From the NCBI GenBank assembly GCA_035575515.1, contig DATLXU010000040.1:1-21895 (forward strand): 21,895 nt of DNA, written 5' to 3'. Made by a program: the position numbers and the translations under genes. The notes below the pieces were generated by a model. That model was not told the DNA's origin and made no database searches. It saw only the letters and a program-made list of their open reading frames with translations. How positions within the stretch are numbered: position 1 is the stretch's first letter; each line of letters begins with the position of its first letter. Source of the DNA: DATLXU01 sp035575515. Its GTDB lineage: Bacteria; Acidobacteriota; Blastocatellia; UBA7656. This document shows positions 1 through 5,344 of the stretch, one piece after another.

Positions 1-349
1 CAAATCAACGGGTTAGCATCGCGGCCAATGTTGCGACAATGAGAATCGCTGTTGCTTACGCGAAAACTAAATGGCCGTAGGGTGAGGAGGATCGGGAATG
101 GATTGAAAAGTATCTGATAGCAAGCCAACGATTGATTTCAAGGTAAGGCTTTCGAGAGGTCGCATGGGGGAAAGATAGCAAAGCGCAAAAACTCTGGCGA
201 GCGGTTTGGCTTGTTTTCTTCACTTACTGCCAGATGTTTGTGTCGGCGTGTCGGCGAAGTTAATGCCTCAGTTACGTGGGAAGCCAAAGCCGCAAATCAT
301 TTGTTCACAATGTGGGCGCATCAATTCTCCGCATAATCGACCGATTACG
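1..349. other. Left-edge stretch without a complete gene
   Basis: I see no convincing complete gene here. A plus-strand frame is open from the window edge (base 3) to a TAG at 78-80 and would encode about 25 residues, including SIAANVATMRIAVAYA. It could be the C-terminus of a gene entering from the left and converging on the DUF47 gene, but it is too short to identify. A 71-codon plus-strand frame starting at 206 mostly overlaps the DUF47 gene and has no family features, so I do not call it. Just beyond the DUF47 stop there is a small inverted repeat (AATCG, 2 bases, CGATT) without a T-tract, so no clear terminator. No phosphate permease (PiT) gene, a common partner of DUF47 genes, follows on the minus strand. 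Confidence 0.3.
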
Positions 350-961
350 TCACTTGTTCTTGACCATAACGGCCTCAATCGCCTCGGCCACATCCTTACA
401 ACGATCAACGCAGCGCTCTAACTCTTCGTAGAGGGACATCCACTTTATCACCTCAAAAGAATTTTTCTCTTCTTTGAATAAGCGGCGGACGGCTTCGCTG
501 TAGAGCGTATCGGCTTCTTTCTCCAACTTCTTTATCGCGTCGCAGTGGGCGATTACTTCCCCATAGCGCGTAAGCCGAGCGAATGCTTCCTCGATCTCAA
601 CAGTTGCTTTCGCCAACCTGCTGGCGATCTCTATAGCATCTGGACGCGGCGCTCTCACATCATAGATGGTTATCCTGCGCGCCAGGCTATTTATCATATC
701 AATCACGTCGTCCATCTCGGTCACGAGCAGGTAAATGTCCTCTCGGTCAATTGGAGTGATGAAGCTGGAATTGAGTTTCTGCGTAATCTTTCCCGCAAGG
801 TCGTCGCAGGCCAGTTCTACGTCTTTGATCTGGTTGGCATAGTCTGCGTGATTCTGAAAGTCCTGAAATACCTTGAGGAATACTTCTCCGCCTCGTTTAA
901 TCATTGAGGCGAAGTTGTACAGCAGGCTGAAGTATTGTTCTTCACGTGGTATTAAAGGCAT
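350..961 (-). CDS. DUF47 family (PhoU-like) protein
   Basis: This 203-residue, all-helical, charged cytoplasmic protein has the size and pattern of the DUF47/TIGR00153 family, which is distantly related to PhoU. Features seen include an N-terminal MPLIPREEQYFSLLYNFA segment, a central DREDIYLLVTEMDDVIDMIN stretch and a C-terminal EELERCVDRCKDVAEAIEAV helix with the acidic and Cys/Arg pattern typical of the family. Family members are often encoded beside PiT phosphate transporters and are thought to modulate them, but no PiT gene is visible here. The ATG is preceded by a strong AAGGGAG ribosome-binding site. The gene lies 103 bp downstream of the MFS gene on the same strand, so it may be the last gene of the fluoride operon or have its own promoter. 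Family assignment is firm; the role is not. Confidence 0.9.
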   Translation of the reverse strand: MPLIPREEQYFSLLYNFASMIKRGGEVFLKVFQDFQNHADYANQIKDVELACDDLAGKITQKLNSSFITPIDREDIYLLVTEMDDVIDMINSLARRITIYDVRAPRPDAIEIASRLAKATVEIEEAFARLTRYGEVIAHCDAIKKLEKEADTLYSEAVRRLFKEEKNSFEVIKWMSLYEELERCVDRCKDVAEAIEAVMVKNK

Positions 962-1024
962 AACAAATGCTCCCTTTCAGGCTCGACAATATAAAGTATG
1001 ACCTTGCACTCTATGTTTTTACTG

Positions 1025-1059
1025 TAAGCCGGGCCGCGCCCGTTGGCCGGTACTGCTTA
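1025..1059 (-). terminator. Imperfect GC-rich hairpin after the MFS gene
   Basis: Six bases after the MFS stop codon lies an imperfect inverted repeat. Outer arms TAAG/CTTA enclose CCGG/CCGG and CC/GG pairs, with small bulges and a 9-base loop. No T-tract follows on the minus strand, so it is not a canonical intrinsic terminator. It could attenuate read-through into the DUF47 gene, stabilise mRNA ends, or be chance in GC-rich DNA. Confidence 0.25.
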
Positions 1060-1064
1060 TGCGA

Positions 1065-2396
1065 TTAGGCAGTTCGCCCCTTGTCCTTGTGCAACCCGAA
1101 TACTACGACAGCCCCAAGCAGACTCAGCGCGGCTGCGTAGCTGAATCCGGCAGCGGGCGCAATCCGCGTCCAGAGCAATCCAACAACGAGGCTCGACAGG
1201 AAATCCCCTACGCCATTAACTGTCGCCAGCACTCCGAAGCCTGTGGCGCGCACCTCTGCGGGCAACAAGTCAGCAGCGATAGCTCTTTCAAGAGTGTCCT
1301 CAACCGCGAGGTAGGTTCCTCCCAAAAAGAAAAGCAGGCCGAGATACCACACCGAAGGAATAGCGATTATAAAACCGGCGCACATCGCCGCTGCAATCAG
1401 GTATCCGATTGCAAGAAGGCTTCGCTTATTAACACGGTCGCCAATTGCGCCTGCCGGATACGACATCGCGGTATAGAGAACGTTGTGCAGTATGTAGAGC
1501 GCAATGGCTATTTCGCCCGCATGCGCCGCGCCATGAGTCGGGGTGAGCAATTCGACTGCGCGAAGCGTCAGCAAAGTGTGAGCAAAGTCTCCGGCTCCGA
1601 AAAGCCCAACGCCCACCAGAAACAGCTTGAATGATGGCGGAAGCTTTCGGACAGTCGACCAGAATTTGAGACCGGCCTGCGCTCTGCGCTTTTTCTCTTT
1701 AACCAACAACGCGAAGTTAAGCGCAGCGAGCAGCCCCGGCAGCATCGCTATTAGGAATATCCAGTGATATGTGCTGATTGTGGGCGAGCCTTGCCCGATG
1801 AGCGATAGCAGGGCAAGGGCGAGCGCCGGGCCGACTACAGCGCCGAGACTATCTCCCGCGCGCTCAAATCCGAATGCGCGCCCGAAGGCTTCTGGCGGAA
1901 CGGACTCTGCCATTATTGAGTCCCGCAACGGGCTACGAGCGCCGCGCCCGAACCAGGCCATTACTCGCGCGATTAAGACAAAGCCCCAATGCGTTGCAAG
2001 CGCAATTGCTCCCACGCCCACAGCGGTAAGCGTGTAGCCTCCGACTATCATCGGCTTGCGCCGCTCGATGCGATCGCCCAACCATCCAGCGCCGAGCTTG
2101 GCGAAGCTCGATATGCCATCAGCAAATCCCTCAATGATTCCGAGCGCGGCGGCGGGCGCGTTAATCGCAGCCATAAACAGCGGCAGAATTGCGGTGGCAA
2201 CCTCGTGGCTTGCGTCGGAAAGGAAGCTCGTCACCCCCATGCCAACGACATTGCGATTCAACCATCGCAACTCGCCCTCAACCGTTTCATCCGCAGGGCT
2301 GATAGATTCTTGCTCGATGTTTTGTATTAGCGCCGCATCGCTCAGCGAAGATGAGTCTGTTGGAACGATGCCAGCTTCTGGACCCTTATCCGTCAT
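1065..2396 (-). CDS. Major facilitator superfamily (MFS) transporter
   Basis: This 443-residue integral membrane protein is an MFS secondary transporter. After a hydrophilic N-terminus of about 45 residues the hydrophobic segments begin (LSDASHEVATAILPLFMAAI). The signature loop 2-3 motif is GWLGDRIERRKP (about residues 104-115). It is followed by FGRGARSPLRDSIMAE, a pattern seen in a bacterial MFS subgroup with many poorly characterised members. The second half has a degenerate copy of the loop motif, AGAIGDRVNKRS. Substrate cannot be read from the sequence; drug, sugar-phosphate or metabolite export are all possible. The start codon lies 5 bp after the DUF190 stop, which implies translational coupling and membership of the riboswitch-led operon. 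Its link to fluoride is by position only. Confidence 0.9.
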   Translation of the reverse strand: MTDKGPEAGIVPTDSSSLSDAALIQNIEQESISPADETVEGELRWLNRNVVGMGVTSFLSDASHEVATAILPLFMAAINAPAAALGIIEGFADGISSFAKLGAGWLGDRIERRKPMIVGGYTLTAVGVGAIALATHWGFVLIARVMAWFGRGARSPLRDSIMAESVPPEAFGRAFGFERAGDSLGAVVGPALALALLSLIGQGSPTISTYHWIFLIAMLPGLLAALNFALLVKEKKRRAQAGLKFWSTVRKLPPSFKLFLVGVGLFGAGDFAHTLLTLRAVELLTPTHGAAHAGEIAIALYILHNVLYTAMSYPAGAIGDRVNKRSLLAIGYLIAAAMCAGFIIAIPSVWYLGLLFFLGGTYLAVEDTLERAIAADLLPAEVRATGFGVLATVNGVGDFLSSLVVGLLWTRIAPAAGFSYAAALSLLGAVVVFGLHKDKGRTA

Positions 2397-2401
2397 TCAA
2401 T

Positions 2402-2875
2402 TCACCAGTCGGTCGAGCGTCGGTGTGGAGTCGGCGGCACTTCAAGCTCGTGATGAGTGTGAGTGTATTTAATTACCTCGACACTTGAGAGCACAATCAG
2501 TCCTTCATCAACCATCTCGTCAAGCGCCTCAATTGCCTCTTGAATCTTCGCATCAGTATCCACTGTTGTAATCAGAATCGGAAGGTCACGTGACATTCCG
2601 AGGAAGCCGCTTCGGTGGACTCGCTGCCCGGCGCCGTAACCCATGATTCCGCGAAAGACGCTTGTGCCCGCAACATCCATAGAGCGCAGCTTGCGAACTA
2701 TTGCTTCGTAAAGCGGCGCGCCTTCCCATCGGTCGTCTTCGCCTATGTAAATGCGCAACATCTTCGCGTGCCCTTCTAACTTTTCACGGGTGTCTTTGCG
2801 AATCTCCCAGTCTTCTTTTCGATGATCAGCAGGGCCTGTGTATTTAATGATCTCGGTCTCGCCTGCCACAAACAC
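2402..2875 (-). CDS. DUF190 (PII-like) domain protein, probably the 3' part of a frameshifted Usp-DUF190 fusion
   Basis: The reading frame contains one full DUF190 (COG1993, PII-like) domain, from KMLRIYIGEDDRWEGAPLYE to VEVIKYTHTH. It is about 70% identical by eye to the second domain of the tandem DUF190 gene upstream, so the two are recent duplicates. The listed start is a GTG at 2875, but the protein sense of the frame continues upstream: it begins PVFVAGE, which is how a universal stress protein normally ends after RHAH. One missing base in the CCC run at 2877-2879 separates this frame from the Usp frame. If translated alone, the better start is the ATG at 2761 (MLRIYIG), 14 bases past the Usp stop with AGAAGG 10 bases ahead; this gives 119 residues. 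Role: probably a small trimeric PII-type regulator, by family. Confidence 0.8.
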   Translation of the reverse strand: MFVAGETEIIKYTGPADHRKEDWEIRKDTREKLEGHAKMLRIYIGEDDRWEGAPLYEAIVRKLRSMDVAGTSVFRGIMGYGAGQRVHRSGFLGMSRDLPILITTVDTDAKIQEAIEALDEMVDEGLIVLSSVEVIKYTHTHHELEVPPTPHRRSTDW

Positions 2876-3261
2876 AGGGCATGGGCATGACGAATGACCC
2901 GCTCGCCTACGCTTCCGAGATGGCGGCGCTGCTTGCCAAGCACGATTAAGTCAACGCCGTGCTCTGCGGCGTAGGCGTTAATAACATCTGCCGCATGGCC
3001 GAATCGTATATCTGTGACTACGGGTTGCCCTTTTGCTTCGGCCAATTCACGCCCCGCTTTTACAAGCGGGACAAGCTCCGCCTGTGCGTGGCGCTGCGCG
3101 TCTCTTATCTCATCTATCGTGCCCGCTGTAATTTCAGGTATCGAGCCAACCGAAATCACATGGAGTTCGGCGCGCTCCTGGCGCGCGAGCCTGACAGCGT
3201 ATTCAAATGCAGTCTTCGAGGCGGGCGTGTTCTCTAAGCCTACGAGAATGCGATTAAACAT
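2776..3261 (-). CDS. Universal stress protein (UspA family), C-terminus probably frameshifted
   Basis: The N-terminus MFNRILVGLENTPASKTAFEY, the middle VTDIRFGHAADVINAYAAEH and the block DLIVLGKQRR-HLGSVGERVIRHAH are the usual Usp fold landmarks, including the nucleotide-binding loop, in a slightly shortened form. I chose the ATG at 3261 because GGAGGG lies 5 bases ahead and the family starts here; the longer frame to 3315 would overlap the tandem DUF190 gene. After RHAH the family normally continues with PV(F/L)V, yet this frame reads ALCLWQARPRS and stops 28 residues later. The expected continuation, PVFVAGE, is in the next frame, directly joined to a DUF190 domain. Corrected by one base, the product would be a fusion of about 286 residues (2402-3261). 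A sequencing error, a real mutation or recoding are all possible. Confidence 0.85.
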   Translation of the reverse strand: MFNRILVGLENTPASKTAFEYAVRLARQERAELHVISVGSIPEITAGTIDEIRDAQRHAQAELVPLVKAGRELAEAKGQPVVTDIRFGHAADVINAYAAEHGVDLIVLGKQRRHLGSVGERVIRHAHALCLWQARPRSLNTQALLIIEKKTGRFAKTPVKS

Positions 3262-3286
3262 CTTTCCCTCCATCGCTGCGACTAAC

Positions 3287-4033
3287 TCATAATTTCCGGT
3301 GACGCTCAGGCGCAAGACTGAAATCAGGCTTGTCCGTGTGCGTGTGAGCGTACTTGATTACTTCCACGTCCGAAAGCACGAGCAGCCCTTCCGATACCAT
3401 CTCGTCAAGCACAGGCAAGACGGCGCGAATCTTCTCTTCTTTATCTACCGCTGTAATCATCACGGGCAAGTCGCGTGATAATCCGAGAAACCCTGTCTTA
3501 TGCATGCGCTGCTGCGCGCCGTAGCCCATGATGCCGCGATAGACCGTTGCGCCTGCAACGTCCATCTGTCTGAGCTTCATAACGATTGCTTCATAGAGAG
3601 GCTTGCCCTCCCACCGATCATCTTCATCCACATAGATACGCAGCATCTTTGCGCGGCCTTCGAGCTTCACGTGCTCGCGCCCTGATTGCTCCTCAGCCTC
3701 GTGCTTGTGTGTATATTTGATGACTTCCGTGTCCAACACTTCAATCAGCCCTTCTTGAACTATCTCATAAACAAAGGGGAGTATGCGGTTTATCTTTTCA
3801 GCAGACTCAACAACCTCAATTCTGATGGGCAAATCCTCAGTGAGGCGAAGCGGCTTTGCGATGTGATAGCGTCCATGCGCGCCGTATCCTGCGATGGCTT
3901 TGGTAACTGTTGCGCCCGCCACGCCATGATCGTGCAGCCATTCGAGCAGAGCTTCGTAGATAGGCACACCCTCGTACTTGTCCGACTCGCTCACATAGAC
4001 GATCATCTTCTTTGCTGGCCCGGTATGCAGCAT
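3287..4033 (-). CDS. Tandem DUF190 (two PII-like domains) protein
   Basis: This protein of 248 residues carries two complete DUF190/COG1993 domains. The first runs from KKMIVYVSESDKYEGVPIYE to DTEVIKYTHKH, the second from KMLRIYVDEDDRWEGKPLYE to VEVIKYAHTH. Each has the family signatures GVAGATV-(T/Y)-(K/R)-(A/G)-I-(A/M)-GYGA and DLPI/V near the middle. DUF190 proteins are usually single-domain of about 110 residues, so the fusion is unusual. The start ATG follows TGGAGG by 7 bases and lies 10 bp after the preceding gene. The linker contains VKLEGRAK with a GTG codon at 3670, just where single-domain relatives start with MKLEG, so the gene looks like two adjacent DUF190 genes that lost the stop between them. 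Internal initiation there is possible. Function inferred: PII-like sensing. Confidence 0.9.
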   Translation of the reverse strand: MLHTGPAKKMIVYVSESDKYEGVPIYEALLEWLHDHGVAGATVTKAIAGYGAHGRYHIAKPLRLTEDLPIRIEVVESAEKINRILPFVYEIVQEGLIEVLDTEVIKYTHKHEAEEQSGREHVKLEGRAKMLRIYVDEDDRWEGKPLYEAIVMKLRQMDVAGATVYRGIMGYGAQQRMHKTGFLGLSRDLPVMITAVDKEEKIRAVLPVLDEMVSEGLLVLSDVEVIKYAHTHTDKPDFSLAPERHRKL

Positions 4034-4043
4034 ACAGCCTCCA

Positions 4044-4388
4044 TCATTGATTCCCGGTTGTCTCCGCCTGTTTGCGAATAATCTGCACAGGCATTACCTC
4101 GATGACCCCGCCTTGCTGCATCTCTGCGATAGCAGGTAGAACACTGTCTATCTTTTCTGCGGCATCAGTAGCTTCAATTGTTATTGGCAGGTTGAATGAG
4201 AGCACTTCGATTTTGATCGTGGAGATAGCCCTGTCTCTACCGAAACCTGCTATGCCTCGCGTCACAGTAGCGCCAGCTATCCCTGCGCGCTTCAGTTCTT
4301 CCATGACAGCTTCGTACAAGGGGCGATGATTGTGCCGCCTCTCTTCGCAGGTGAATATCGTAATCTTCTTTGCCTCTATAGTCTCCAT
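4044..4388 (-). CDS. Single-domain DUF190 (PII-like) protein
   Basis: This 114-residue protein is one DUF190/COG1993 domain. It opens with KKITIFTCEERRHNHRPLYE, has the GIAGATVTRGIAGFGRDR segment in the middle, LPITIEATDAAEKID before the last helix, and ends GVIEVMPVQIIR. The family is PII-like in fold and is often encoded beside crcB, a linkage known from many genomes. It has diverged more than the other three copies downstream: it lacks the DDRWEG motif and ends in a different basic tail. Spacing is tight: 9 bp after the crcB stop, with GAGAGG as ribosome-binding site. By context it should be co-expressed with the fluoride channel under the riboswitch. Whether it senses a nucleotide, fluoride stress or contacts the channel is unknown. 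Confidence 0.9.
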   Translation of the reverse strand: METIEAKKITIFTCEERRHNHRPLYEAVMEELKRAGIAGATVTRGIAGFGRDRAISTIKIEVLSFNLPITIEATDAAEKIDSVLPAIAEMQQGGVIEVMPVQIIRKQAETTGNQ

Positions 4389-4397
4389 AACTGCCTC

Positions 4398-4976
4398 TCA
4401 TTGCTGATGGGTTTGTTCCTCAGAAGTAGATGCAGGTTGATCTGTTGTAAACGCAGAAATAGATTCCCGTCCACCCGTGGTCATCTGGCTTTTCGGGTTC
4501 GCCAACTGCACACCAGTCTTGCGAATAATACTCGATTGCATTGCCTGACGGACTATGTCTGGCGCGCTTATCTCGCGTGCTAAAACGACGCCGCCCCAAA
4601 CGGCCAGAAATCCCAGCATCAGGCTTACAATGACATTCGTAAAGCCGCTTATGCCGCTTCCTGTTTCCAATAGCCTGAAGGTTTCATATTCAAAGGTAGA
4701 AAATGTTGTATAGGCTCCCACGAAACCGACGGCAACTGCAAGCCTCCAATTCGGATGAATATTCAGGCGTTCGGTCACCAGAGTGAGAAAGAACCCGATA
4801 ATGAAAGACCCGGTTACATTGATGATGAGAGTGCCTAATGGAAAGCGAGTCGGAAACCGTTCGCTTACCAGAGTACCGATCCAGAATCGGGCCATCGCGC
4901 CCAACGCTCCGCCTAAAGCCACAGCAATGTACTTGCCCAATATCTTTTCCCTTTCGCGCGCGCAGGCGCCCATCAA
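4398..4976 (-). CDS. crcB: Fluoride ion channel CrcB/FluC with long C-terminal tail
   Basis: FluC channels are dual-topology dimers that let fluoride leave the cell down its gradient. Four membrane segments are visible: YIAVALGGALGAMARFWIG, the PLGTLIINVTGSFIIGFF helix with the conserved Asn (about residue 53), the GFVGAYTTFSTF helix with the two pore phenylalanines (about 92 and 95), and NVIVSLMLGFLAVWGGVVLA. The family is usually about 125-130 residues; this frame has 192 because of a polar tail of about 55 residues (from about 138) with no recognised domain. The start is uncertain: TTG 4976, ATG 4973, or a TTG giving (M)GKYIAVALGG, which best fits the family length. A fluoride riboswitch precedes it and DUF190 genes follow, giving an independent match of function and control. 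Confidence 0.95.
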   Translation of the reverse strand: MMGACAREREKILGKYIAVALGGALGAMARFWIGTLVSERFPTRFPLGTLIINVTGSFIIGFFLTLVTERLNIHPNWRLAVAVGFVGAYTTFSTFEYETFRLLETGSGISGFTNVIVSLMLGFLAVWGGVVLAREISAPDIVRQAMQSSIIRKTGVQLANPKSQMTTGGRESISAFTTDQPASTSEEQTHQQ

Positions 4977-5030
4977 TCTGAATTAGGTTAGCCAAACGAC
5001 CGACTTTTTCGCGGCAAAATTGGGGAAATG

Positions 5031-5077
5031 AAAAACCCCTACTTCGCCTCACTTCGGTCGTGGGCTAAAGCAGGAGT
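5031..5077 (-). terminator. Intrinsic terminator of the fluoride riboswitch
   Basis: On the minus strand ACTCCTGC (5077-5070) can pair along its whole length with GTAGGGGT (5042-5035), using two G-U wobbles, and a T-run (5035-5031) follows. The 5' arm is the same segment that forms the riboswitch pseudoknot. The two structures therefore exclude each other: without fluoride the terminator forms, with fluoride the aptamer holds the arm and transcription continues into crcB. This is the standard architecture of this riboswitch class. Confidence 0.8.
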
Positions 5078-5121
5078 CATCGACTGCTATAAGCAGTAGT
5101 TAAAAGGTGGACTCCACCACC
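5069..5121 (-). promoter_or_regulatory. Fluoride riboswitch (crcB motif) aptamer
   Basis: Read on the minus strand, the element starts GGTGGTGGAGTCCACC (5121-5106), then TTTTAAC, a hairpin ACTGC-TTATA-GCAGT, and ends CGATGACTCCTGC. All three expected pairings are present: GGTGG with CCACC, ACTGC with GCAGT, and a six-base pseudoknot GGAGTC with GACTCC between the first loop and the 3' end. The conserved AAC and GATGACTCCT segments match the class. Fluoride with magnesium stabilises this fold and switches on downstream genes. It lies about 90 bases ahead of crcB, the classic target, so identity is close to certain. Confidence 0.95.
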
Positions 5122-5180
5122 AGTGATGCGGATGCGCTTCGATAGACATCAAAGAAACGCGCCCGCGATACTATGACAAG

Positions 5181-5209
5181 AGAGTAACGCTGGGATTGGC
5201 CGATGTCAA
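5181..5209 (-). promoter_or_regulatory. Probable sigma-70-type promoter of the fluoride operon
   Basis: A perfect -35 box TTGACA (5209-5204) is followed after exactly 17 bases by TACTCT (5186-5181), a weak -10 box. Transcription would start near 5174 and give a leader of about 50 nt before the aptamer. The position suits the riboswitch, but the -10 match is only three of six, so this is a suggestion. Confidence 0.45.
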
Positions 5210-5344
5210 CAAAGCAACTGTTAGTCTTAATATCTTTTGAAGCGACTTTGAATGTTCCAGATAAACCGGCGCTATGGGCGCAATGCCATTAAGATAGGCA
5301 AAGCGCCCGGTTCTCAAGCGCCTCTGTTGAGCGTGAGCAAGAAC

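Larger units (their letters stand above)
4977..5344 (-). other. Leader and promoter region of the fluoride operon
   Basis: This 368-bp gap between the protease stop and crcB contains the operon promoter, the fluoride riboswitch and its terminator, listed separately. The part nearest the protease (about 5215-5344) shows only short GC-rich repeats (AGGC...GCCT with a bulge) and no convincing terminator for the protease gene. I find no small gene here. Confidence 0.6.

Noticed and set aside
206..421. Plus-strand 71-codon frame at the left edge
   Set aside because: One third of it overlaps the DUF47 gene on the other strand. A CSQCGRINSP string looked like a zinc ribbon, but no second Cys pair follows.
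1059..1634. Plus-strand 191-codon frame opposite the MFS gene
   Set aside because: It is antisense to a clear transporter gene, is of low-complexity composition and has no domain or membrane pattern.
2776..3315. Longer Usp start at 3315
   Set aside because: It would overlap the tandem DUF190 gene and add residues not seen in the family; the ATG at 3261 has GGAGGG at 5 bases and the canonical N-terminus.
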